This document shows positions 62,029 through 64,000 of a stretch of DNA of 64,000 bases, one piece after another. Numbering within the stretch: the stretch's first letter is position 1; each line of letters begins with the position of its first letter. Made by a program: the position numbers and the translations under genes. The notes under the pieces are model-generated. The model ran no database searches. It saw only the letters and a list, made by a program, of their open reading frames with translations, and was not told where the DNA came from. The DNA is taken from contig JAIGNY010000918.1 of assembly GCA_020152595.1 (NCBI GenBank), forward strand, positions 795,001-859,000. Direction: 5' to 3'. Source of the stretch: Chiridota heheva. Lineage: Eukaryota; Echinodermata; Holothuroidea; Apodida; Chiridotidae.

Positions 62029-62538
62029 ATCCATCCAGTTTTTCTGCCGTGGTACTGACTTTTAAGTAACAGTGTGCTTTTGTTTTGTTGATTATTTTGT
62101 CTTTCGCAAACGCCCTCCCTTCAATTGATTTTGTTTCAGCTGTGAAATTTAAATCGCCTGTCAAGTTTAAGATGTATTTCTCAAAAAACGCAATAAATGA
62201 TTGTTATGTTGGCATATGTAGACCATAAACCTTGTTGCCAGCAGACCTGCACAATGGTTAAAAAGAACAAAATCCTTCATTTTCATGTTGGGTTTTTTTG
62301 GCTTTTGAAGAATTGACGTTATCGAGCGAGAAAACACACTTGATTTGCATGGACTACACACTACAGAGGCAGTAGACGCCTTGACAAATATCATGCGTGA
62401 AAAGATAAGGCGGCTAGGTACACCCCATGGGGGACCAAGGTACCTGGATATAATAACTGGAAGAGGCCTCAACAGCCAAGGAGGAGTTGCAAGGATCAAG
62501 CGAGCGGTTAGGATTTTCCTCGACAACAAGGGATACAG
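14682..62538 (+). CDS. N4BP2: N4BP2 (NEDD4-binding protein 2) orthologue, 13 exons, 3' end outside window
   Basis: The coding exons are 14682-14862, 19727-21323, 22558-22673, 36890-36978, 39287-39363, 40346-45228, 45538-45672, 46586-46854, 48030-48148, 49724-49990, 50704-50859, 52785-52852 and 62311-62538. All joins use GT-AG with matching phases, except that exon 10 is off by one nucleotide. The product is about 2,730 residues in the window; the human protein is about 1,770. Domains in order: lysine-rich N-terminus; CUE (about 36-77); P-loop kinase-like domain with Walker A GCPGSGKS at 582-589 and DNTN in exon 4; long low-complexity region; CUE-like modules (about 1505-1550 and 2460-2505); DUF1771; Smr. 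Vertebrate N4BP2 binds NEDD4-type ubiquitin ligases and BCL3/p300 and has polynucleotide kinase and Smr nicking activity; the same roles are inferred. The gene spans more than 48 kb because its introns are full of transposons and tandem arrays. The final exon completing Smr is not in the window. Confidence 0.93.
15962..16713. repeat. 376-bp recent tandem duplication
   Basis: Positions 15962-16337 and 16338-16713 start with GTTTAAGTTCTTAAA and end near ACGAAATT. They differ at only a few positions by eye (for example AAATATTC versus AAACATTC, and a missing G in CAGTGGACAG). The unit is non-coding. High identity implies a recent event or a local assembly duplication. Confidence 0.88.
17620..18655 (+). 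pseudogene. Decayed LINE 3' end with RNase H domain (I-like clade)
   Basis: In shifting frames the + strand shows RNase H landmarks: YTDGSKKG near 17695, [10 protein letters not shown] near 17793, and [20 protein letters not shown] at about 17972-18030. These are followed by a [13 protein letters not shown] motif near 18220, which resembles the cysteine/histidine region after RNase H in I-like non-LTR retrotransposons. The segment ends with an A-rich (CAAA)n tail near 18640. Several stops and frameshifts show that it is inactive. The reverse transcriptase part is absent, as in a 5'-truncated insertion. The clade assignment is inferred from the RNase H plus tail arrangement. Confidence 0.62.
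19727..21323 (+). CDS. N4BP2: N4BP2 exon 2: CUE end, low-complexity linker, Walker A
   Basis: The exon is phase 1 in, phase 2 out (GCTCG|GTGAGT). It starts [17 protein letters not shown], completing the CUE domain, and continues with about 500 residues rich in S, Y, N and P with no recognised fold. It ends with [20 protein letters not shown], a hydrophobic strand and the Walker A P-loop that binds nucleotide phosphates. The open frame extends upstream of 19727 to an ATG at 19651, but the splice acceptor and the CUE continuity from exon 1 argue that 19727 is the exon start. Confidence 0.92.
21324..22557 (+). other. N4BP2 intron 2, mostly a tandem array
   Basis: After about 330 bp of AT-rich sequence, the intron consists of a 37-bp tandem array (about 21660-22490) and then a short acceptor region ending TTGATGCAG. 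No gene was recognised. Confidence 0.7.
21660..22490 (+). repeat. 37-bp minisatellite, about 22 copies, with donor-like motif
   Basis: The unit runs GTGCTGTAACTTAAGGGACG followed by AGCATGRAGCTGGGTGA (37 bp), with about 22 copies. Most copies carry GGGTGAGTG on the + strand. This matches a strong 5' splice site (G|GTGAGT) and is the same hexamer as the real exon 2 donor at 21324. The array is directly downstream of that donor, inside the same intron. Confidence 0.92.
22558..22673 (+). CDS. N4BP2: N4BP2 exon 3: kinase domain, STDDF motif
   Basis: This 116-bp exon lies between GATGCAG and AGAG|GTAAGA and is phase 2 in, phase 1 out. It encodes [20 protein letters not shown], ending [12 protein letters not shown] follows the P-loop helix and is typical of N4BP2 and related T4-PNK-like kinases, where an acidic residue helps position the 5'-OH substrate. 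It is the direct counterpart of 609-724 in the upstream paralogue. Confidence 0.92.
22700..23210 (+). repeat. 54-bp minisatellite, about 9 copies, in-frame
   Basis: The unit is 54 bp and contains GTATTGTATGTATGTGAAAC and AGCTTCACTATTTGGTG. As 54 is a multiple of 3 and the unit lacks stops in one + and one - frame, it gives a 151-codon open frame with an 18-residue period ([18 protein letters not shown]). The array starts about 30 bp after the donor of exon 3, inside the intron. Reading through from exon 3 would hit a stop before the array, so it is probably not translated. Confidence 0.88.
24791..25975. mobile_element. Non-autonomous hAT-type DNA transposon with intact ends
   Basis: The two ends are a perfect 16-bp inverted repeat: TAAGCTTGGGCGATAT at 24791 and ATATCGCCCAAGCTTA ending at 25975. 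They are flanked by an exact 8-bp target duplication TAGTGTAG (24783-24790 and 25976-25983). An 8-bp duplication is diagnostic of hAT-like transposition. Subterminal regions are rich in ATATCGATAT-like words. The 1.2-kb interior has a 110-codon open frame with no recognisable hAT transposase or BED motif, so it is likely a deletion derivative moved in trans. It is inserted into a degenerate GTAGTAYGACYGAGTAGTAC-type repeat. Confidence 0.85.
26489..26597. mobile_element. piggyBac-like MITE, copy 1 (109 bp)
   Basis: The element begins TTAACCCTTACTCTACCA and ends TGGTAGAGTAAGGGTTAA, which are perfect inverted ends including TTAA. The interior is GC-rich (GGGAGGCGGGGCCAAAGACG). TTAA is the target site and duplication of piggyBac-superfamily elements. 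The copy at 26734-26842 has the same length and one visible substitution (ATCGCTGCG versus ATCGCCGCG). The right-hand subterminal block is shared with the element ending at 31715. Confidence 0.85.
26734..26842. mobile_element. piggyBac-like MITE, copy 2 (109 bp)
   Basis: This is a near-identical direct repeat of the 26489-26597 element, with TTAA and the same CCCTTACTCTACCA inverted ends. The 136 bp between the two copies is GC-rich and is not homologous to the MITE. The arrangement suggests two independent insertions or one duplication of a MITE with flank. High identity implies recent activity. Confidence 0.85.
27733..28020. mobile_element. Small TIR element with ATTACATGAGCCC ends
   Basis: The left end is ATTACATGAGCCCGTG. 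The right end is CCTGGGCTCATGTAAT, its inverted counterpart over about 14 bp, and both ends share inverted subterminal words (TGACAGGTGT-like and CAGCCCGG-like). The interior is rich in CCCGGGCTAG-type words. A related GC-rich stretch with GAGCCCGGG lies at about 26185-26280. A MITE is inferred; no clear target duplication was found. Confidence 0.42.
28790..29035. repeat. 25-bp minisatellite, about 10 copies
   Basis: The unit is close to GTTATGCTAAGGGCCCATGA plus CTCCT, with about 10 copies and a shortened one near 28858. It is non-coding and intronic. Confidence 0.9.
29519..31715. mobile_element. piggyBac-like element (2.2 kb), non-autonomous
   Basis: It starts TTAACCTTTACTCTACCAG and ends TGGTAGAGTAAGGGTTAA, so both ends carry TTAA and a 14-bp inverted repeat with one mismatch. 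The left ~300 bp and the right ~550 bp are related to the corresponding parts of the element at 33637-36326. The right ~45 bp also match the 109-bp MITEs (AAACGGCGATARTATCGCTG). No transposase is recognisable; the longest internal frames are under 80 codons. Runs of poly-A/poly-C and AT-rich filler suggest internal rearrangement. Confidence 0.72.
33005..33399. repeat. Foldback pair (28-bp inverted repeat)
   Basis: The left arm at 33005-33032 begins GGCCATGAGAATGAAAGT. The right arm at 33372-33399 ends ACTTTCATTCTTATGGCC. The arms are inverted and differ at one base over 28 bp. The pair encloses about 340 bp of AT-rich sequence. It may be a small TIR element; no target duplication is evident. 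Confidence 0.45.
33637..36326. mobile_element. piggyBac-like element (2.7 kb) with remnant spliced gene on minus strand
   Basis: The ends are TTAACCTTTACTCTCCCA and TGGGAGAGTAAGGGTTAA (one mismatch), with the TTAA target typical of piggyBac. The left and right flanks are related to those of 29519-31715. Inside, the minus strand carries two short coding-looking exons (35745 down to 35563, and about 34790 down to 34464), each followed by a GTAAGT donor. They could be the N-terminal part of a transposase-like gene. The catalytic core is not visible in the remaining 0.8 kb. A 71-bp tandem duplication overlaps the second exon start (34753-34894). Confidence 0.72.
34464..35745 (-). pseudogene. Remnant of element-encoded gene, N-terminal exons only
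   Basis: On the minus strand an ATG at 35745 opens [20 protein letters not shown], then a run of acidic residues and DLFQITEL. The frame ends at a strong donor (GTAAGTG after 35563, phase 0). A second open segment (about 34803 to 34464) encodes a basic/proline-rich stretch and ends [16 protein letters not shown] before another GTAAGT donor. A short acidic N-terminus ahead of the core is common in piggyBac transposases, but no DDD catalytic motif is seen, so the identity is inferred only from the element's ends. It is probably non-functional. Confidence 0.4.
36890..36978 (+). CDS. N4BP2: N4BP2 exon 4: kinase domain, IIIDNTN motif
   Basis: This 89-bp exon lies between CAATCAG and AAAATG|GTAAGT and is phase 1 in, phase 0 out. 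It encodes [20 protein letters not shown], then WEFEPYIKM. The IIIDNTN strand is a signature of the N4BP2/N4BP2L kinase family. Same size and phase as the upstream paralogue's exon at 2217-2305. Confidence 0.92.
36979..39286 (+). other. N4BP2 intron 4
   Basis: The intron contains diverged ~100-bp repeats around 37350-37720 (GATGCAATYTTCMTTTG-like words), a GC-richer block at about 37790-38045 without recognised homology, and the second copy of a TIR element (about 38620-39060). The acceptor is TTTCTTTACAG before 39287. Confidence 0.55.
38620..39060. mobile_element. TIR element, copy 2 (first copy at 11300-11770)
   Basis: The left end contains AGCAACAAAATCTGCGTAAC then TAAGTAGGGCAAA. The right end contains TTTGCCCCACCTAGTCAC then AGCGTTGCTATGG. 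The interior aligns with the intergenic copy throughout (GAGTTAGATGATTGATAGC; AAAGATCCGGAGAAGTGCC; GGATTTGAGGTTTGTTTG). It is a dispersed non-autonomous DNA element of unassigned superfamily. Confidence 0.58.
39287..39363 (+). CDS. N4BP2: N4BP2 exon 5: kinase domain segment
   Basis: This 77-bp exon lies between TTTACAG and ACTAA|GTAAGT and is phase 0 in, phase 2 out. It encodes [20 protein letters not shown], then VKELTK completed by exon 6. The REPDTPWK motif is family-specific. It provides the intact reference that exposes the 1-bp loss in the upstream paralogue (3349-3424). Confidence 0.92.
39364..40345 (+). other. N4BP2 intron 5, mostly a polypurine array
   Basis: A purine-rich 21-bp array fills about 39428-40020. 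The remaining ~320 bp is unremarkable, ending TTTTTGGTCACAG before exon 6. Confidence 0.7.
39428..40020. repeat. 21-bp polypurine minisatellite, about 28 copies
   Basis: The unit is close to GGGCAGGGTGGAGGAAAATA plus G. The + strand is almost all purine for nearly 600 bp. The 21-bp period keeps frames open on both strands (a 268-codon frame on the minus strand encoding a PCPYFPP-type repeat), which is a repeat artefact. The copies degrade toward 40000. Such tracts can form triplex or G-quadruplex structures in vitro. Confidence 0.92.
40346..45228 (+). CDS. N4BP2: N4BP2 exon 6: kinase end, giant low-complexity exon, CUE-like modules
   Basis: This 4,883-bp exon, between GGTCACAG and ACTG|GTAAGA, is phase 2 in and phase 1 out. 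It opens [20 protein letters not shown], the end of the kinase domain. A His-rich patch ([10 protein letters not shown]), two [18 protein letters not shown] repeats and long charged regions follow. An [20 protein letters not shown] segment (about residue 1510) resembles a CUE/UBA domain. It is flanked by two diverged ~60-residue repeats that begin [15 protein letters not shown] and [15 protein letters not shown]. Near 43620 [20 protein letters not shown] is another UBA-like helix set. K/E-rich sequence follows. The exon ends [20 protein letters not shown], a conserved N4BP2 segment. It is far longer than the vertebrate counterpart, which explains the ~2,700-residue protein. Confidence 0.93.
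45229..45537 (+). other. N4BP2 intron 6
   Basis: A short 309-bp AT-rich intron with donor GTAAGA and acceptor TTGCTTTTCAG. The reading frame of exon 6 runs to a stop at 45284 if the intron is retained. Confidence 0.75.
45538..45672 (+). CDS. N4BP2: N4BP2 exon 7: conserved pre-coiled segment
   Basis: This 135-bp exon, between CTTTTCAG and GCTG|GTAGGT, is phase 1 in and out. It encodes [20 protein letters not shown], then [20 protein letters not shown] and MMQA. It continues the conserved region that starts at the end of exon 6 (FGPVGFHL) and matches the part of N4BP2 between its central region and DUF1771. The specific function of the segment is unknown. Confidence 0.88.
45673..46585 (+). other. 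N4BP2 intron 7
   Basis: 913 bp of AT-rich intron. No repeat array or gene was seen. The acceptor is TTTCTTTATTCAG. Confidence 0.7.
46586..46854 (+). CDS. N4BP2: N4BP2 exon 8: charged helix and linker
   Basis: The exon is phase 1 in, phase 0 out (CTTCAG|GTGAGT). It encodes [20 protein letters not shown], a strongly charged predicted helix (the DEELARKLQ start is reminiscent of ubiquitin-interacting or elongated helical segments), then a basic/proline linker and [20 protein letters not shown]. No catalytic motif is visible. Confidence 0.87.
46855..48029 (+). other. N4BP2 intron 8
   Basis: The intron carries a SINE-like segment (about 46885-47100). The sequence at 47600-47960 has ATGACATCA-type words that recur elsewhere in the window and may be an unresolved repeat. 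The acceptor is TTTATCCAG. Confidence 0.55.
46885..47100 (+). mobile_element. SINE-like element (plus strand)
   Basis: This segment shares the body of the 885-1165 element: a CTTAAGCAAGAAATTTCATT region, GGACTGGGGTCCCATCC, then ATGCTTGTAACCGTGTAGAC and CAGGGATAA. It is more diverged, and its tRNA-like head is weak. Call based on the shared body. Confidence 0.4.
48030..48148 (+). CDS. N4BP2: N4BP2 exon 9: C-terminal CUE-like module, first part
   Basis: The exon is phase 0 in, phase 2 out (AATAA|GTAAGT). It encodes [20 protein letters not shown], then [25 protein letters not shown] followed by a helix, continued in exon 10 by [15 protein letters not shown], has the spacing of a CUE domain (helix-FP-helix-helix). 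Binding to ubiquitin is an inference. Confidence 0.87.
48149..49723 (+). other. N4BP2 intron 9
   Basis: The intron includes a 52-bp tandem array at about 48860-49410. The rest is AT-rich. The acceptor is AATCCTCAG before 49724. Confidence 0.65.
48860..49410. repeat. ~52-bp minisatellite, about 10 irregular copies
   Basis: The unit contains AGCAGATCACGACACCAATG followed by ATGCTAGAAAATATTACAAG and GGTAGAAAATAT. Some copies are shortened (48960-48990, 49080-49130). It is non-coding and intronic. Confidence 0.88.
49724..49990 (+). CDS. N4BP2: N4BP2 exon 10: CUE-like end and RSASP repeats, frame broken by 1 nt
   Basis: Entered in phase 2, the exon encodes [20 protein letters not shown], then [20 protein letters not shown], and would stop at TGA 49910-49912. 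In another frame the downstream half encodes three RSASP repeats ([31 protein letters not shown]) and reaches the donor GAG|GTAGGT in phase 0, as exon 11 requires. The two halves are off by one nucleotide, switching somewhere around 49850-49880. Either one base is wrong or missing, or an extra splice (a possible donor GATGG|GTAAGG is at about 49832) skips the region. Homology on both sides argues for an indel. Confidence 0.75.
49991..50703 (+). other. N4BP2 intron 10
   Basis: 713 bp of AT-rich sequence. No array or mobile element was recognised. The acceptor is TTTTATTAACAG. Confidence 0.65.
50704..50859 (+). CDS. N4BP2: N4BP2 exon 11: DUF1771 domain
   Basis: This 156-bp exon is phase 0 at both ends (TCTCGGCAG|GTAAAG). 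It encodes [20 protein letters not shown], then a helix with [20 protein letters not shown] and SRQ. YRxEAxxHxxxR followed by a second helix is the DUF1771 signature, a helical module that precedes Smr domains in N4BP2 and plant and fungal Smr proteins. It is thought to help nucleic-acid binding. Confidence 0.92.
50860..52784 (+). other. N4BP2 intron 11
   Basis: The intron carries AT-rich short repeats near 51060-51210 (ACAAATRTTAAAYGCATYTRA-like words) and four diverged ~295-bp tandem copies (about 51330-52470). The acceptor is GTTGTCACTGCAG. Confidence 0.6.
51330..52470. repeat. Four diverged ~295-bp tandem copies
   Basis: GCTTGTAAAC recurs at about 51350, 51640, 51935 and 52240, each time followed by a TCAAGAA-like word and GTAAACTGGAT. 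Other shared landmarks are GATGATGTCATGCATATTAA, GTGGGCAGGGCTTAA and TATGATGTTAGCTGGTGTGT. The copies are diverged. No coding frame is conserved. Confidence 0.75.
52785..52852 (+). CDS. N4BP2: N4BP2 exon 12: DUF1771 end / linker to Smr
   Basis: This 68-bp exon is phase 0 in, phase 2 out (AAAG|GTAGGT). It encodes [20 protein letters not shown], then KER. It extends the second DUF1771 helix, and the split arginine codon joins to exon 13. Confidence 0.85.
54003..54040. repeat. (AT)n microsatellite at left edge of DIRS-like element
   Basis: An (AT)n run directly abuts the first element bases ATTTACTTC. A matching AT tract lies on the other side of the element, so the insertion may have landed in an AT microsatellite. 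Confidence 0.75.
54061..54187 (+). repeat. Left inverted terminal repeat of DIRS-like element
   Basis: Begins TACCTTCCATGCTATAATTA and ends CCACCTCACTC. It is the exact reverse complement of 61694-61820 by eye. The outermost ~20 bp (54041-54060) differ from the right end, as expected for DIRS elements, where the two outer extensions are unequal and are both represented in the internal complementary region. Confidence 0.88.
54188..55999 (+). other. 5' leader of DIRS-like element with hairpins and short repeats
   Basis: About 1.8 kb without a long frame. It holds a perfect 12-bp stem (54861-54891, arms GTCGGAGAGACC and GGTCTCTCCGAC), a second stem (55372-55407, GTTACGCTC pairing with GAGCGTAAC), a ~157-bp direct repeat (around 55050-55205 and 55207-55345, each with CCTCGTCTCTCTTTAGCG), and three copies of a CGGCCCGTTGTTACGGG block within CGGTTCC-rich DNA (55490-55760). 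Control of transcription, packaging or translation is possible but not shown. Confidence 0.6.
56000..57997 (+). pseudogene. DIRS-like gag region, frame-shifted
   Basis: A cysteine-rich stretch (CxxC pairs near 56040 and 56095-56140, [16 protein letters not shown] in one frame) resembles the zinc-binding motif of DIRS gag proteins. An Arg/Ser-rich segment ([20 protein letters not shown] near 56505) and a region with [15 protein letters not shown] follow. The frame shifts near 56960 to one reading [18 protein letters not shown], then again near 57635 to [17 protein letters not shown]. At least three frame changes show that the protein is not made intact. Gag would form the particle for reverse transcription. 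Confidence 0.6.
58036..59119 (+). pseudogene. DIRS-like reverse transcriptase, frame-shifted
   Basis: The start of the domain is visible as [16 protein letters not shown] (about 58078). [14 protein letters not shown] sequence follows near 58316-58345 in another frame. [20 protein letters not shown] (about 58402-58461) is RT motif A with its DxxxAY core. [18 protein letters not shown] (about 58517) is motif B. Around the expected YLDDWL catalytic motif the DNA reads [10 protein letters not shown], so the first aspartate is replaced and the spacing altered. Stops and frame changes occur at about 58200, 58480 and 58630. The order and motifs match DIRS RTs. Inactive. Confidence 0.75.
59120..59500 (+). 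pseudogene. DIRS-like RNase H domain
   Basis: The frame at 59223-59669 contains [18 protein letters not shown], then a segment ending [14 protein letters not shown]. These are the DNTT and PGxxNxxAD blocks that mark the RNase H of DIRS and Ngaro-type elements. Upstream, [12 protein letters not shown] (about 59190) is in a different frame, so a frameshift separates the two halves. RNase H degrades the RNA template after cDNA synthesis. Confidence 0.75.
59500..59850 (+). pseudogene. DIRS-like methyltransferase-type (MT/DAM-like) domain
   Basis: [20 protein letters not shown] (about 59506) resembles the start of the adenine-methyltransferase-like domain found between RNase H and recombinase in DIRS elements. 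The rest appears in other frames, with [20 protein letters not shown] (about 59666), then [13 protein letters not shown]. At least one frameshift lies near 59580. The role of this domain in the transposon cycle is not established. Confidence 0.6.
59850..60890 (+). pseudogene. DIRS-like tyrosine recombinase, frame-shifted
   Basis: [20 protein letters not shown] (about 59880) begins the domain and SINTVKGF (about 60070) follows. [20 protein letters not shown] (about 60348) corresponds to the region after the first catalytic Arg. [18 protein letters not shown] (60706 onward) has the HxxR pair, and [11 protein letters not shown] carries the expected Tyr at 60811-60813. The three landmarks are in different frames with stops between them, so no active enzyme is encoded. 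The recombinase would integrate the circular cDNA without target duplication. Confidence 0.75.
60891..61550 (+). other. T-rich 3' untranslated part of DIRS-like element
   Basis: A T-rich sequence with frequent TTCG/TTTCG words and no recognisable domain lies between the recombinase and the internal complementary region. It includes a poly-A run near 61486-61499. Open frames of 85-148 codons here are rich in F, L and V and look non-coding. Confidence 0.5.
61551..61650 (+). repeat. Internal complementary region (ICR) of DIRS-like element
   Basis: The first part (61551-61597) is the reverse complement of the extreme left end (54041-54087). The second part (about 61594-61650) is the reverse complement of the extreme right end (61809-61866), with a few substitutions or indels. 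The two overlap at TAAAT, which is the junction a circularised element would have. This is diagnostic for DIRS-type elements. Confidence 0.88.
61694..61820 (-). repeat. Right inverted terminal repeat of DIRS-like element
   Basis: Runs from GAGTGAGGTGGTACAGAG to GCATGGAAGGTA. It is the reverse complement of 54061-54187, identical by eye over 127 bp. Confidence 0.88.
61867..62034. repeat. (AT)n microsatellite with GGATCCAT interruptions
   Basis: Long AT-dinucleotide runs are broken by GTGTGTG and by four GGATSCAT words. It immediately follows the right end of the DIRS-like element. Open frames of YIYIYI type on the minus strand are artefacts. Confidence 0.9.
62311..62538 (+). CDS. N4BP2: N4BP2 exon 13: Smr domain (partial)
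   Basis: The exon is phase 2 in (acceptor TTTTGAAG), phase 2 out (TACAG|GTGAGT). It encodes [20 protein letters not shown] and [20 protein letters not shown], then [16 protein letters not shown] and TGRGxxSxGGxARIK are the two core Smr motifs. Smr domains of N4BP2 have nicking endonuclease activity and relate to MutS2 and plant PPR-SMR proteins. The last strand of the domain and the stop codon are in an exon beyond the window; none was found in 62539-64000. Confidence 0.93.
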
Positions 62539-64000
62539 GTGAGTCACTGGATGGGATGATGAAGATATAATAATACTTTCTATCTCCATGATGGAATGAA
62601 GGTCCCTTGATATTGTTGTTCAATAAAGAGGTCTTGAAAGTTGGCGAAAAACATTTACAGGTGTGAATAGAAAGTATTGGTTCATATCTTGGGTGAATAT
62701 GATATGCAAGTTTTACAAGTAACTCGCACCAAGAAAGTTGCCAAATATTTCATAAAAATTGATAGTTTTAGAGCTTTTGAATATAAGTGCATCAAAATGC
62801 AAGTTTGATGTATGACTGCATGAATTTTTCTTATGTAAATTCTTTTTTTTATAATTCTCTGAAGCAGTACATCAAATTGTGACCAAGAATTTTGGATTCT
62901 TTGCAATACCCACAATCACACACTTGCAGGAATAAATGTTATCATTATTGAAAGTATCTGAGAATGAGGAAAGCAACCTCAGTATTTGTGTCATTATTCT
63001 GAGCTGGTGCCACATCACAAGTTGATCATACTGTACACTGCAACCTGTGAAGAGCTATATCAAGACTGCTCTGCCAACATTGAATAATATTTCTCATCAG
63101 CTTCTCATCATCCACAAACCTTCTGAAGGCTGCTTTTAATGCAAGCTATTCATAACAGTATTCATCCAGCTCTTTCATTGTATTATATGTATCTCAGTAC
63201 TGTGCTGCTTATCCAGTTTTCACACTACTCTTTGTTAAAAAGTATATTTTTAAACAAATTGCAGAACAGTGAAATCTCCATTGATTCCACAGTAATTGAA
63301 GGTTAAACTTCAGTTAAATATCTTGGAGTAACTCTCGATTCTACCATGCCTATGACAAAACGTATCTCTGATATTTGTAAAATTGCTAGTCGTAATTTAT
63401 CTATTATTAGGAAAATTCATACATTTTTAGATGCTGACTCTACTAAGATTATTGTTCATGCACTCGTTATGTCTCACCTTGATTATTGTAATTTTCTTCT
63501 CTTTTGTCTACCTAAGTCATCACTGGCTAGATTACAACGTATTCAAAACACTGCTGCCAAACTTATTCTTAAACTAGACAATTATAGTAGCATAACAAAT
63601 GCCTTAAACATTTTACATTGGCTTTTAGTTAATGCTCAGATTAAATTCAAGATTCTGGTAACCACATACAATGCATTATATAACACTGGCCCGTCTTATA
63701 TTAGTAATTTATTGTCTCATTGTAATTCTCTCCGCTCCATAACTCAATACAATTAGCTGTTCCCCGTTCCCGTTGCAAAACGTTTGGCGACAGAGCTTTT
63801 GGTGTAGCTGCTCCAAAACTTTGGAATTTCTTGCCACCTAATGCAGTGATGTAAAACTTACCAACAATGTCAAAAAAAATGTAATCAAGACTTAAAACTG
63901 GACTATTTTCACAGTTATTATTCTTAGTTTTTACCGTTTTACTGGTTTTAGGCTTTGTTTGCTTTTGCTGGTTTTGACATTTTTTTTTTTCACGTATGTT
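62539..64000 (+). other. N4BP2 intron 13 (start), with LINE fragment
   Basis: AT-rich intron sequence without a recognisable Smr-completing exon. Positions 63290-63950 hold a LINE reverse-transcriptase fragment. Nothing else was seen in 62539-63290. Confidence 0.6.
63290..63950 (+). pseudogene. LINE (jockey/CR1/L2-type) reverse transcriptase C-terminal fragment
   Basis: VKYLGVTLDSTM (about 63310, after a stop) is the end of an RT palm/thumb junction. It is followed by KIIVHALVMSHLDYCNFLLF, LARLQRIQNTAAKLILKLDN and NILHWLLVNAQIKFKILVTT. After a stop at 63755, RSRCKTFGDRAFGVAAPKLW continues in another frame. This is the characteristic C-terminal tail of non-LTR retrotransposon ORF2 proteins of the jockey/CR1/L2 group. 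Frame changes and lack of the catalytic motif mark it as a 5'-truncated dead copy inserted in the N4BP2 intron. Confidence 0.8.

Larger units (their letters stand above)
52853..62310 (+). other. N4BP2 intron 12, mostly a DIRS-like retrotransposon
   Basis: This 9.5-kb intron is 83% occupied by the element at 54041-61866, with AT dinucleotide tracts on both sides. The left 1.15 kb contains a G-run near 53500; the right 440 bp contains long (AT)n. The acceptor before exon 13 is TTTTGGCTTTTGAAG. Confidence 0.8.

Noticed and set aside
61761..62164. YIYIYI-type minus-strand frames
   Set aside because: (AT)n microsatellite artefact.
1..64000. CRISPR arrays, bacterial operons, rRNA or intact tRNA genes
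   Set aside because: The tandem arrays have no spacer structure, and the genes are spliced and eukaryotic; no RNA gene was recognised beyond the tRNA-like SINE head.

Overview
This is animal (metazoan) nuclear DNA. It has spliced genes with GT-AG introns, a mostly AT-rich background, many tandem-repeat arrays and several classes of eukaryotic transposon. The species cannot be read from the sequence. The mix of DIRS-like, piggyBac-like and hAT elements, and frequent TAGGCCTA-type words, would fit a marine deuterostome such as an echinoderm, but that is a low-confidence guess.

Two related genes lie head to tail on the + strand. Positions 609-7468 hold the last four coding exons of a short N4BP2-like gene (N4BP2L1-type, a P-loop kinase domain only); its Walker A exon lies before the window. 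Positions 14682-62538 hold almost all of an N4BP2 orthologue in 13 exons: N-terminal CUE, P-loop polynucleotide-kinase-like domain, a very large low-complexity exon, CUE/UBA-like modules, DUF1771 and most of the Smr domain. The last coding exon lies beyond the window. The kinase exons of the two genes match in size (116, 89 and 76/77 bp) and intron phase, so they are duplicates. The short gene has a 1-bp deletion in its third visible exon and a 220-bp tandem duplication of one splice acceptor. The N4BP2 gene has a 1-nt frame inconsistency in exon 10.

Layout: 1-7468 short N4BP2-like gene (a SINE, a LINE tail, a TIR element and a 29-bp minisatellite in its introns); 7469-14681 intergenic (a three-copy ~0.7-0.8 kb repeat, two TIR/foldback elements, a GC-rich 19-bp minisatellite); 14863-19726 intron 1 (376-bp tandem duplication, decayed RNase H-bearing LINE end); 21324-22557 intron 2 (37-bp array); 22674-36889 intron 3 (54-bp array, an intact-ended hAT element, four piggyBac-like copies including two near-identical 109-bp MITEs, a 25-bp array, foldbacks); 36979-40345 introns 4-5 (a second copy of an intergenic TIR element, polypurine 21-bp array); 40346-52852 exons 6-12 with repeat-bearing introns; 52853-62310 intron 12, mostly a 7.8-kb DIRS-like tyrosine-recombinase retrotransposon; 62311-64000 Smr exon, intron 13 and a LINE reverse-transcriptase fragment.

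The most distinctive mobile element is the DIRS-like copy at 54041-61866. Its inverted terminal repeats are identical over 127 bp by eye, and its internal complementary region is built from the reverse complements of both outer ends, as in DIRS-1. Its gag, RT/RNase H, methyltransferase-like and recombinase regions are all recognisable but frame-shifted. Coordinates of repeats and decayed elements are read by eye and are approximate unless a duplicated or palindromic boundary is described.
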